A stretch of 51,849 nt of DNA from Haloarcula nitratireducens (GTDB lineage: Archaea; Halobacteriota; Halobacteria; Halobacteriales; Haloarculaceae). The notes under the pieces are model-generated. The model searched no databases. It was given only the letters and a program-made list of their open reading frames with translations, and was not told where the DNA came from. Shown here piece after piece: positions 24,703 through 33,202 of this stretch. A program made the translations under genes and the position numbers. The stretch lies in contig NZ_RKLT01000021.1 of NCBI RefSeq assembly GCF_019599505.1, forward strand, positions 1-51,849, read 5' to 3'. Position 1 is the stretch's first letter; every line of letters begins with the position of its first letter.

Positions 24703-24836
24703 GGGTTCGGTGCGACGCCGCTGCGTGTGTGGGCGTCGCCTATCTCAACCTGTTACACCGACCGCACTTAACCTTTGGTACGTACACGAAGAAAGCCATG
24801 GTAGACTTGATAATCGCCCCTCTGGTTTTGTGATGT

Positions 24837-25091
24837 GTGCCTCGCGGTCCCGACCCAGAGATTGAACAGGTGGATATCCTCCATCACTTCGTCGTATCGC
24901 CAGAACCTGCATTCGTTCCCCAAGAGATCGCAGACAGTCTTGATGTAACAAAAGAGGGTGTACGGCATCAGATGGAGAAATTGGTCGATAAGGGACTGCT
25001 TGCGCGAAAAAAGCCAAGTTCCCGTATAGTCATTTATTGGATTACAGATAAGGGAAGGCGGTACTATGCAGAAAATGCTGACTCGTCGTGA
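24837..25091 (+). CDS. Small winged-helix protein A
   Basis: This 84-aa protein starts at GTG (24837, MPRGPDPEIEQVDILHH). FVPQEIADSLDVTKEGVRHQ is the helix-turn-helix, MEKLVDKGLLARKK follows and VIYWITDKG forms the wing. It converges with, and overlaps by 28 nt, a minus-strand gene for a related protein (25064-25303). A small DNA-binding regulator is likely; the target is unknown. Confidence 0.65.
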   Translation: MPRGPDPEIEQVDILHHFVVSPEPAFVPQEIADSLDVTKEGVRHQMEKLVDKGLLARKKPSSRIVIYWITDKGRRYYAENADSS

Positions 25092-25303
25092 TCTACTTCA
25101 ATCCACCAGATAACTGCTCTTGGCGTCGGTTTCTTCCGACAAACCAACTTTCTATCTTGTAGATTTTCTAATCGTCCTCGCATACCCTCAACAGTTATAT
25201 TGAAATTCTCAGCGACTTCAGCAGTGGTAAAAGCTGGCTCAGCACTACAATACATCCACTGAACAATTTCGGTATCCGTGACAGTCTTTTCTCCCTGTGG
25301 CAT
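25064..25303 (-). CDS. Small winged-helix protein B, relative of protein A
   Basis: The start at 25303 gives 79 aa (MPQGEKTVTDTEIVQWMY). TTAEVAENFNITVEGMRGRL, ENLQDRKLVCRKKPTPRAVI and WWIEVD parallel protein A almost segment for segment (xxEVAxxxxVTxEGxRxxxExLxDxxLxxRKKPxxRxVIxWI). The two genes face each other and their 3' ends overlap by 28 nt, so antisense effects between them are possible. The long upstream extension of the frame is not coding. Confidence 0.65.
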   Translation of the reverse strand: MPQGEKTVTDTEIVQWMYCSAEPAFTTAEVAENFNITVEGMRGRLENLQDRKLVCRKKPTPRAVIWWIEVDHDESAFSA

Positions 25304-25459
25304 CCTACCGGTGTTATATTTCGCACGTACAAAAGATTTTATGGGGCTGGCGTAACATAAGCTAAGTATAGGAACGCACGCGTCGCTGGTCGATTTCTGC
25401 AGTTCAGGAAATCGTCCCGGTGCTTGAGACACCGAGACGCGTGGTTCCGGATAGAACCA

Positions 25460-25753
25460 ATGGCAACTACGCAAGCCAATCCCCAAGAACGCATCGCTCG
25501 CGACCGACTGACCCAAGACCCTTGCTTTGTTGGCGTTGACGGTGACGGCGCTGCCCACTACTGGGACAGCTACGAGTCCGCCATTGTGGCCGTCGACGAG
25601 AATCTCGATGCTGAGACGTTCGACCTTGACGAAACACCTTGTCAGACCCTCCGAGACTGGTGCGAGCACACGCGGCGGAAACGCGGCTGGGAAATCGGTC
25701 CGAACGTGGGCGGCTCACTGGTTGGCGATCTCTTGCGAGGTGTCGAAGCATGA
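25460..25753 (+). CDS. Hypothetical protein (97 aa), coupled to next gene
   Basis: The ATG at 25460 gives MATTQANPQERIARDRLTQD followed by a beta-strand region (CFVGVDGDGAAHYWDSYESA) and a helical end. No family recognised, but the composition is protein-like. Its stop overlaps the next start by ATGA (25750-25753), so the two are translationally coupled. Confidence 0.55.
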   Translation: MATTQANPQERIARDRLTQDPCFVGVDGDGAAHYWDSYESAIVAVDENLDAETFDLDETPCQTLRDWCEHTRRKRGWEIGPNVGGSLVGDLLRGVEA

Positions 25754-26001
25754 GCTGTACCGTCGACGACCGGAAGCAAGTGCGGCGTGCCGCACGGGCG
25801 ATTCGGGATTCGGTGCCGACCTTTGCCGTTGACGTGGTCGCACCAAACGCGAGTCGCCACGACGCGTGGACGCTCGACGCCGTGTTGCGTGATCGGGAGA
25901 GCGTGCCACCAGAAGTGCTGCGGGAGTTGGCGTTAGCGGGGCTGACATTGCAGCCAGTGCCGTCACAGGCTGGGTATCAGCACATCGTAGCGACAGTATA
26001 G
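25750..26001 (+). CDS. Hypothetical protein (83 aa)
   Basis: The start at 25750 gives MSCTVDDRKQVRRAARAIRD, an acidic helical protein with no motif I recognise. It follows the previous gene with a 4-nt overlap, and both probably come from a plasmid or integrated element like their neighbours. Confidence 0.5.
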   Translation: MSCTVDDRKQVRRAARAIRDSVPTFAVDVVAPNASRHDAWTLDAVLRDRESVPPEVLRELALAGLTLQPVPSQAGYQHIVATV

Positions 26002-26199
26002 GGTATTTCCAGTTAATTAGTAATAGTATTTCTAGGAATCTAATCTCAACTGGGTTATATCCTTTATTGAACTCAATATCTAGAAGGCTATTCGCTAGGT
26101 GCTGAGTAATATCGATATTTCCCCTCAAATCATGATTTTCGTTTCTGTATACAGGGGTCTGCAAATTTGACAGGTTATTATCGAGGAAACCACTGCGCT

Positions 26200-27429
26200 C
26201 TACTGGTTTCGATAGAAATACGCCCCATAGTAGTCAAATGCGTATGTCGTAATCGCCAGTCCAGTCAATTGGAATGAACCAGTGAGGACATTATTACTGA
26301 CAGTCGGTAATATCCAAAACTGCGCAGGGAACCAATCTATTATAAAGTTTAGAGCCCCTGTTGTCATCGCTATACCTATAAAAATCAAAAGAAAGAAGAA
26401 AAATCGGGTTGAGGTGCTGGGTTTTAGAACTAATGGAATCTCTAGTTCAGGCCCTGGGAGAGTGGCTTCACCTACCGAGCGACAAATTAGTGGTGCAACT
26501 TTTTGACGAGGAACATCATGTGGAGAAACATAAATAGAGCGCAAATCCGCCTTAAAGTTCAAATCAAATCCGTCCCATATAATATCTATCCCATCTATTG
26601 ATTCTATCTTGAACTTACTGTGGGAATTCTCAATAGGCATGTTTCCATTTCGCATTTCAAATTTGAGTTCGTAGTCCTCGTTACTATTGATAATATAGCT
26701 CCCTTTTTGCCAATATCGAGGGACCGGATTAAGAGTGGGGACAGTTCTGTTGACTAATTGTTTGGTTCTCCACCATATTCCCGGATTATGACGGGGGTGA
26801 TAATCATTTTTATTACCAGCTCCAGAGAAACTAATTAATCGATAAAATAGCGCATTCTTAAAGTGTTCGTTAGATGACATACTCTCTACAATATTAGTCC
26901 ATTCCAAGTCTTGATCTCTCCACTTTTCTATTGGTGTCTCCCCGTTGGGTGTAGTAAACGTGATCAATCCCTTCTTGCAGTTTGATACGAACTCTCCAGG
27001 TACCACCTCATCCGACTCAGTAGGTTCTACAGGTCGGCTAACGATTCTAGTGACATTGTCTTTGGAGAAAGAATTGTAGTCGACTAACTCAGGCATCAGC
27101 TCAAGATCAAGAACAAGATAGTCCCCGGTTCGTTGTACTGAAGTTATTTTGACTTTCCGAAGAGGGAAAAACTCGAAATCTTCATGGGCTAATGCTATAA
27201 TAACCGCTTCTCTTCCCTCCAGTTTACTAACCTGAACTGAGTTCGCGACTATATCTTCGGGATATCTAAATTGAATTTGGAAACCTGGCGGATATGCTAA
27301 AGTATCATAAATGTCTCTTTCATACTGCTTTAAGAATGTCGAAGAGAAGAGGACTATCAGATCCTCAAAATCATCATTATCCTCACCACGACGAAAAACG
27401 GGGAGATTCTGAGGAAGGATTCCACTCAT
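26200..27429 (-). CDS. Membrane-anchored protein of unknown function
   Basis: The 409-aa product has a large soluble part (about 1-335) and two hydrophobic segments at the C-terminus (FFFFLLIFIGIAMTTGALNF and a second one near LTGSFQLTGLAITTYAF). It has no signal peptide, so the soluble part most likely faces the cytoplasm. I recognise no domain; the many aromatic and charged residues suggest beta-rich folds. Base composition is lower in GC than the carbohydrate block, like the defence operons to its right. A membrane-anchored effector role in the island is possible but unsupported. Confidence 0.6.
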   Translation of the reverse strand: MSGILPQNLPVFRRGEDNDDFEDLIVLFSSTFLKQYERDIYDTLAYPPGFQIQFRYPEDIVANSVQVSKLEGREAVIIALAHEDFEFFPLRKVKITSVQRTGDYLVLDLELMPELVDYNSFSKDNVTRIVSRPVEPTESDEVVPGEFVSNCKKGLITFTTPNGETPIEKWRDQDLEWTNIVESMSSNEHFKNALFYRLISFSGAGNKNDYHPRHNPGIWWRTKQLVNRTVPTLNPVPRYWQKGSYIINSNEDYELKFEMRNGNMPIENSHSKFKIESIDGIDIIWDGFDLNFKADLRSIYVSPHDVPRQKVAPLICRSVGEATLPGPELEIPLVLKPSTSTRFFFFLLIFIGIAMTTGALNFIIDWFPAQFWILPTVSNNVLTGSFQLTGLAITTYAFDYYGAYFYRNQ

Positions 27430-27535
27430 CTATCGCCTATAACATGCCCACCGGTCCATATTACGATTCGGGTATAGATTGACCACAAGAAGTTAGTCGT
27501 TCGAAGACTACTATGTTGATAGGAGGATACGCTAA

Positions 27536-27775
27536 ATGGCAAATATTGATCTCAGGAATGACTCAAAATACAATTTCAAAGACATCTCTTCAGAACAGTA
27601 TCGAGAATATAATTTTGATGGAGTAGATGTAACAATAGAAGATCCTCAGTACTTAGCTACGAGTGATCACGGCCATCGAATTCTCGATGGTCATGGTAAG
27701 TGTCATTACGTGGGATTTGACGGCTATTACTTCACTTGGGAAGTTCAAGAGGGCGAGCCGCATTTCGTCGCTTAG
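27536..27775 (+). CDS. Small hypothetical protein (79 aa) with strong RBS
   Basis: The ATG at 27536 is preceded by GGAGG at 27522-27526, 9 nt upstream, a clear ribosome-binding site. The product (MANIDLRNDSKYNFKDISSE) is acidic, Tyr/His-rich towards the end and probably beta-rich. No family recognised. It is divergent from the membrane-anchored protein gene and convergent with the cytidine deaminase gene, whose stop lies 1 nt away. Confidence 0.55.
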   Translation: MANIDLRNDSKYNFKDISSEQYREYNFDGVDVTIEDPQYLATSDHGHRILDGHGKCHYVGFDGYYFTWEVQEGEPHFVA

Positions 27776-27776
27776 T

Positions 27777-28196
27777 TCACTTGAACTCTGACTGAACATC
27801 TGGGCGATAGGCTGGTCCAATTAGATCTTTCAGAGAATACTCCACAAAATCAGAGTCAGACCCAATATCCTCAATAATTCGCAAATCCTCTGTGAATTCT
27901 GCAATAGTATGTTGACAGAGTCCGCACGGGGCGACACCAGTTTCTCCCAGTGGGGAAATGGCCAACCGCTCGAAATCGGTTGCTCCATCAAATACGGCAT
28001 TGAATGTAGCCAACATTTCTGCGTGGATAGATGTAGTTCGTCCACAGATTTCCATGTTTGCCCCTTGGTATATCTCATCATCTGCAAGTAAAGCTGCTCC
28101 GACCTTATACTCTGAATATGGACAGTAAGCCCGCTCACGTGCCTCCCTAGCTGCCTCGATAAGTTCAATATCTGAGATTGTAGTTGGTCCAACCAT
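27777..28196 (-). CDS. cdd: Cytidine deaminase
   Basis: This 139-aa zinc enzyme converts cytidine or deoxycytidine to the uridine form in nucleoside salvage. The zinc motif is H58-A-E60 (HAEM) with P90-C91-x-x-C94 (PCGLC). The N-terminal YCPYSEYKVGAALL and the later GANMEICG are typical of small tetrameric Cdd enzymes. Length fits the family. It sits alone next to the defence island, in the same direction as the leftward operon but 293 nt past its end. It could be ordinary salvage or nucleotide-pool manipulation. Confidence 0.9.
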   Translation of the reverse strand: MVGPTTISDIELIEAAREARERAYCPYSEYKVGAALLADDEIYQGANMEICGRTTSIHAEMLATFNAVFDGATDFERLAISPLGETGVAPCGLCQHTIAEFTEDLRIIEDIGSDSDFVEYSLKDLIGPAYRPDVQSEFK

Positions 28197-28489
28197 GGGG
28201 ATAGTATGTTTTCCTCCTTTTTAAATCAAATCACTTCGAGAGCCCGGATCAATCGCCAGATGTCTATCTTTCTTAGAGAGTTATATTCAGAAGATAATAC
28301 TATATAATATACTATGTAAAAATATAATATATTTATTAAATAATACATAAATAAAAGAAGGGCAGAGATACCGAATCTGTTTTATCCCTATATATAGTGG
28401 ATCTCATGATTTCTTATATAGGTGACTAATTTTGTATCACAGCATAGCATGGCCTTTTACAATTCATGTTGGTTATATGACTAAAATAG
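28197..28489. other. Very AT-rich intergenic stretch
   Basis: No gene. 28290-28365 is almost pure A/T and rich in TATA-like words. It lies between the end of the large leftward operon and the start of the cytidine deaminase gene and should contain the promoter of the latter. It also marks one edge of the defence island. Confidence 0.5.
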
Positions 28490-28492
28490 TCA
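28478..28492 (-). terminator. Short hairpin overlapping the DptH-like stop codon
   Basis: TGACTA-AAA-TAGTCA is a 6-bp stem with a 3-base loop that includes the stop codon of the 1570-aa gene. It could mark the transcript end of the leftward operon. The stem is short, so this is tentative. Confidence 0.25.
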
Positions 28493-31400
28493 GTTCGATA
28501 CGTCCTCAACAAGATCTCTGAGATAATCTGGTTCGACCAGCGTCCCTTGGAGCCGGGTAAGCGAGTCTGTTTCTTTGAATAGCATATCGCCATTCCCGCC
28601 GAGTCCCTCAGCACCAGATTCGTCAAGAATCACTTGTGAATCAGACGCAGAGGGCAATCGGAAGGCCACTCGCATATCGAGGTTCGCTCGGAGATCAGTG
28701 TCGATAATTTTCGCACTCGGTCGCTGTGTCGATATCACGAGGTGGATACCCACGCTTCGGGCCTTCTGAGCGATTCGGCGAACATTCGTCTCGAACTCAT
28801 CACTCTCGCTACCCAGACTGTCAATTAGATCTGCGTACTCGTCGATGATGACGACTAACGGACGAATCGGATCCTCCGCACGCTCGTTGTGATCCTTGAT
28901 GTCGATGCTACCACTTTCACCCAGTAGCTGTGTTCGCCGTGGAATCTCTTCTTCGGTTATCCAGTGGAAAAGTTCTGCTGCGTCCTGACTCTCCGTAATT
29001 ACTTGGTCGTGTTCCAGATTGGGGAGTTGGTTGCAGAACATGAAGTTCGTGAGCTTTGGATCCACGATGGCTAACCGAAGCTCATCTGCATCGAATCGCT
29101 TGAGGAAGCACGTCAGAATAGAATAGAGGAACACTGTTTTCCCACTCCCAGTAGTGCCACCCACGAGCATATGTGGAGCTTCGTCAAGCGAGGCGATGAG
29201 GCTCGTCCCAGCTGGCTCAATTCCGGCGATGAACGGGAGTTCACTTACCGTCAATTCTTCACGAGCAGGTAAGTCAGAGAGATAATCTTCAATGGGAACC
29301 ACCGCAGTGTCCTCGCGGGGCACGTCAACAGCCACGTACTGCGTTCCAGGAAGCCGATGAACAATCGGTTCCTGTTCAAGCGCCATCTCTCGAGCAATAT
29401 CTTCAGACCGGCTTTCAAGCGGTCCCTGTCCCTGGCCACTGGCTAACTCAACTTTATATCGAATCAGGTTGGGGCCGACCTCAACCTCATCTGGATCAAT
29501 ATTATCGATATCGATGTCAAAGTCATGAAGTACTCGCTTCAAAGCTTCAACCTGATCGGTATATTCCTTGGGATCCCCAAATTGCACCTCTTCAGCAGTC
29601 GACGTAGCTGGAGGCTTTCTCTTCTCTGTCTTGCTATCGGTCTCTGATTCCTGAGAGGGTGAGTTCTCGATGACTTCCTCGCCCTCTTGGTTGTCCGATG
29701 ATGAGTTCTCTATAGCCGATGCCGACTCATCAGATTCTTCAGTCCCAGTATCCGCATTTTCTGGTTCTGAATCAGCCTTTTGTCGATCGTCGAAATCATC
29801 GGTGCCATTCATTAGAAGGCGAACGATGGTGTCCTTCGGAAGGCGAGTCACCTTGATTGACTGCATTTCGTCAGTGACACAGTCATCAGTTGACTCGCTG
29901 GCACTCTGATTATTAATCTCTACTGACATTATTCGAGAGGTCACGGTAAGCTGCTCGTCACCACGGAACACGTTATTGATCCGATCGACCCACTCATTTT
30001 TGTCCCCTGAGACATCGCGACCGATAAGTTCGTAATAGAGTTGCCCTCGGAGCGCCTCCCGGCGTGGCGGAGTTGTGACGTTATCGTCCCCTTCGAATAG
30101 ACTACGGATGGTGTTCGTGGTCTTGGCTAATTGGTCTGCAGCATCCCCGTCGACGACCGTTTCGCCGCCTTCCTCATATACCTGGAATGCTTGGTTAGGT
30201 TCGTCTAGTGACTTTACTTCAATAATCTCTAATTTGAGTCCGTTCTGGGCGTCTGGCTGCAGAACGACGAAATCTGCGCGACGGTTGGTGTCACCGAAGT
30301 TCAACCAATTTCGAGTCCGTGGATCGTCAATTGAGAAAATGAGTTTCGGCTCTTCGTAAGTCTCCTCAAGCCAATGGACCGCGATAATTGCACCTAGAAG
30401 ACCCTTCGAGTTCCGTGAGTGTTGGCTACCGATGGTTTCCTCCGTAATTAACCGAAGGAGGCCACTACGCTCAGTATTTGCAATCCGAGCAGCGATTTTC
30501 TCGACATCGGCCTTGTCTGGCGCAATCGGATATTCATTGAGAATTCGTTGGAGCGTTCGTGTGAAGAGATCCAAATCATTTGAGTAGATAGCATAATCAC
30601 GATCGCCTCGACGCTCCTTTGAGATTAGATCTTCCTCCCAGAATGGGTCGGAGTTCATAGAAGGAGTCGACAAGCACGTCCAAATTGAATGCTGTTCGAG
30701 TTCTTGAACGACTTCCTGTTCGATAGTTAGTTCGTGAACACCAGCGTTGTGTAGCGATTGTCGAGTACTATTGCGTTGGTTTACGAGGTCTTGGTACTCA
30801 GAAAAGAGCTTTCCTTCTGTAGAGGGGCTAATATTTATCTCATCTTCAAATGCATCATAGTCATACTCCTTTGGGACATACAGGGGATTTATCGAGGTAT
30901 TCATATCCCGTTCGAACTCCTCGATGAAGAAAGACGACTGGTCGTTGACGACTACCAAATGACGCTGGTGCTCACCTAGATGGTCAATTAGTCCCTCGTA
31001 GTTCGCGCATTCCTTCGTGCGGATACTGAACGCTTCTGGATCCCCTTCTGGTCCGAAGAGGTTGATAATCGTTTCTTCTTCGTTGGATGTCGTTCCAGAG
31101 AGAATGCTCTTCTGATCCCCATCGATATACACGAATTCAACTGTGGCTCCCTGAAGCCTACCGTTCTCTGCTGCCTCGGCGATCGATGTGAGGAGATGAT
31201 GGGGTTGAATTGGATCGACTACAGTAAGTTTCAGGTGGCGCGTCGACGGCGGATAGGCTGCAGCAAATTTCTCAAGTAAGTAGTCCCAGAGATATGCATT
31301 ATCGCCGGGCTCCGCACGGTCAGCTTCTGTATAGACTGGTAGTGTCCCCTCTTCCTCAGATTGAATAAAGTACGTCTCTTCTTGAATGAGCCGCCCTCCT

Positions 31401-33202
31401 CCAACGGTAATATTTGACAAGACATGGGGCTGTTCTTCGATTGTCTCTTGGAGGAACTCCTTGTCTTCTTCAGAGAGTTCCGATTCCTTCTCAGTAACCT
31501 CTTTGGCGAGTTCTACATATTTCCAGAGATGGAGTGGATGGAGCGGCGAGAGAACCAGTTCTCGGCTGCTCTCCATGTCAAGGACTATCGTATCGAGGAG
31601 AAGAAAATCCGAAAGGAGACGCGGCGCTCCCTGTGAGCTTGCATCTTGCAGAGCACGATATTTTTTGTCGAGTTTGTCCTGTGTCGTTCGGTAATGTTCG
31701 AGATAGGCTTCTGCTGCCTCTAGTAACTCTTCATCTCCTAGCAGTCGAATTAGGGGACTGTGAATTAGCGATGGCAGTGCATCAGTGAGATCTGCCCGCG
31801 CTTCGATGTATCTATCAAAGGATTCCACGATCGATTGGAATTCCTCATTCTGATTTGCGAATGAACGGAGCTTCCGGAAACTACCTTCGTCATCATCTAC
31901 TCGGAAATATTCGACATCCAGCGTCGTGAAGTCCGTAATTACGTCTTCACGCGTTTCGCCACCATGAACGATACCTCCAAATTGATCAGCGGTAACAAAC
32001 TGGTCTAAGAAGTGGGATAGATCGGTCTGTGTGTCGATTTGGAGTTTATTATCATCACCAAAGTCGAACTCGACGGTTTTTTCGTTTTTCTCTACTGCAT
32101 TCTGGATCTGCTCATCGAACTCGCTCGAGAGGACTTCTAGTTCGTCTTCTCTATCCTCAAACGCTAACTCTACGCCGACACTGGCGTCGTCTGTCCGCCG
32201 ATTATAATCACTCCGGCTGCGGCCGGATGATGTTTCGCTCTCTCCACTAGTAGTCTGATCGTCCTTATTCTCATCTTCATCTGGTGTGGCGGAGACACGT
32301 TTAGAAGTGATACTTAATGCGTCACGAACTCTATCGAATTCAAGGTCACTCAACAGCGAGTCATTACTCGTCCGCTGGAATCGCCGCAATCGGTCGATGA
32401 ACTGAGCTTGCTCTGCTCGGTCATCCTCAGCTTTCTTAATGCTATTTATGAGTCGCTTCCGATCTCGGTTTGTAACGTGAATCGTACGGTTCAGGATTTC
32501 AGCATTCTTTCGCAAGCGCCCCTCAACTTCAGACGTATCCTCAAGTAACTGGGGGTCAGTGAACAGTCCCAGAACATTCAATTCCTCACCCAAGGCATCG
32601 ATAGAAGCTTGGTCCGATGATTTCAAACAGTTTACTGCATATTGAGCGATTGCTCTGAGGTCGAGGTTCGCTCCGATATCGTCCTCAATCGCTTTCCAAA
32701 CTGCTTGGGATGGTTGGTTCCCTGCGAATTCGTTTCTGGCTGCCATTAGGGAACAAAGTATCTTTCGTACTTTTCCTGGTGGGAGGCTAGATAATCGGTG
32801 GAGTGAACCCAATTTTGGGGGGTTACCCCGAACTATTCCGACGATCCGGTCAGGAACTATTTCGCCATTCCAGTCAAATTCAGTTTCCGATCCATTTCGC
32901 CACTTAATTGCCGTGGATAATTCGTCGGTCGCTCGAATCGAAGTTCCCTCACAAATATCGGAAAGTGCGTCGAGATCTGCCTCGGGAACCCCGACCATCA
33001 CGAGACCGATCGTGCGGTTTGTATTCTCATTAAGGGTTTCAATCATCGTTTCCGGGGAGAATTCTGGTGGAGACTCAACCATCACCCCGAGTTGTTCGTT
33101 TTCAATCTCCGTGGCGATAGCCGTTCCGTACGCCTCGCCGAGTAGGATGTGGCTCTGTGCGTCGCGACTTAGATCTGAACGGGGGAGTTCTTGCAGTCTC
33201 AT
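28490..33202 (-). CDS. dptH: DptH-like protein: internal PD-(D/E)xK-like motif plus FtsK/HerA motor
   Basis: This 1570-aa protein is the large subunit of a putative restriction complex. The C-terminal FtsK/HerA ATPase has Walker A GGTTGSGKT (1348-1356), Walker B VIIDEY (D1454/E1455), STQRPS, and the FtsK-like end SQVILDESGAEGLGGNGDML, so it should translocate on DNA. A conserved SPLHPLHLWKY is at about 552-562. In the middle, ADFVVL (D977) and EIIEVK (E995, K997) form a PD-(D/E)xK-like nuclease motif. An acidic low-complexity linker (about 1140-1200) separates the halves. Size, order and position match DptH/DndH of DNA-phosphorothioate restriction, but no modification genes are nearby. The start overlaps the previous stop by 4 nt. 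Confidence 0.65.
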   Translation of the reverse strand: MRLQELPRSDLSRDAQSHILLGEAYGTAIATEIENEQLGVMVESPPEFSPETMIETLNENTNRTIGLVMVGVPEADLDALSDICEGTSIRATDELSTAIKWRNGSETEFDWNGEIVPDRIVGIVRGNPPKLGSLHRLSSLPPGKVRKILCSLMAARNEFAGNQPSQAVWKAIEDDIGANLDLRAIAQYAVNCLKSSDQASIDALGEELNVLGLFTDPQLLEDTSEVEGRLRKNAEILNRTIHVTNRDRKRLINSIKKAEDDRAEQAQFIDRLRRFQRTSNDSLLSDLEFDRVRDALSITSKRVSATPDEDENKDDQTTSGESETSSGRSRSDYNRRTDDASVGVELAFEDREDELEVLSSEFDEQIQNAVEKNEKTVEFDFGDDNKLQIDTQTDLSHFLDQFVTADQFGGIVHGGETREDVITDFTTLDVEYFRVDDDEGSFRKLRSFANQNEEFQSIVESFDRYIEARADLTDALPSLIHSPLIRLLGDEELLEAAEAYLEHYRTTQDKLDKKYRALQDASSQGAPRLLSDFLLLDTIVLDMESSRELVLSPLHPLHLWKYVELAKEVTEKESELSEEDKEFLQETIEEQPHVLSNITVGGGRLIQEETYFIQSEEEGTLPVYTEADRAEPGDNAYLWDYLLEKFAAAYPPSTRHLKLTVVDPIQPHHLLTSIAEAAENGRLQGATVEFVYIDGDQKSILSGTTSNEEETIINLFGPEGDPEAFSIRTKECANYEGLIDHLGEHQRHLVVVNDQSSFFIEEFERDMNTSINPLYVPKEYDYDAFEDEINISPSTEGKLFSEYQDLVNQRNSTRQSLHNAGVHELTIEQEVVQELEQHSIWTCLSTPSMNSDPFWEEDLISKERRGDRDYAIYSNDLDLFTRTLQRILNEYPIAPDKADVEKIAARIANTERSGLLRLITEETIGSQHSRNSKGLLGAIIAVHWLEETYEEPKLIFSIDDPRTRNWLNFGDTNRRADFVVLQPDAQNGLKLEIIEVKSLDEPNQAFQVYEEGGETVVDGDAADQLAKTTNTIRSLFEGDDNVTTPPRREALRGQLYYELIGRDVSGDKNEWVDRINNVFRGDEQLTVTSRIMSVEINNQSASESTDDCVTDEMQSIKVTRLPKDTIVRLLMNGTDDFDDRQKADSEPENADTGTEESDESASAIENSSSDNQEGEEVIENSPSQESETDSKTEKRKPPATSTAEEVQFGDPKEYTDQVEALKRVLHDFDIDIDNIDPDEVEVGPNLIRYKVELASGQGQGPLESRSEDIAREMALEQEPIVHRLPGTQYVAVDVPREDTAVVPIEDYLSDLPAREELTVSELPFIAGIEPAGTSLIASLDEAPHMLVGGTTGSGKTVFLYSILTCFLKRFDADELRLAIVDPKLTNFMFCNQLPNLEHDQVITESQDAAELFHWITEEEIPRRTQLLGESGSIDIKDHNERAEDPIRPLVVIIDEYADLIDSLGSESDEFETNVRRIAQKARSVGIHLVISTQRPSAKIIDTDLRANLDMRVAFRLPSASDSQVILDESGAEGLGGNGDMLFKETDSLTRLQGTLVEPDYLRDLVEDVSN

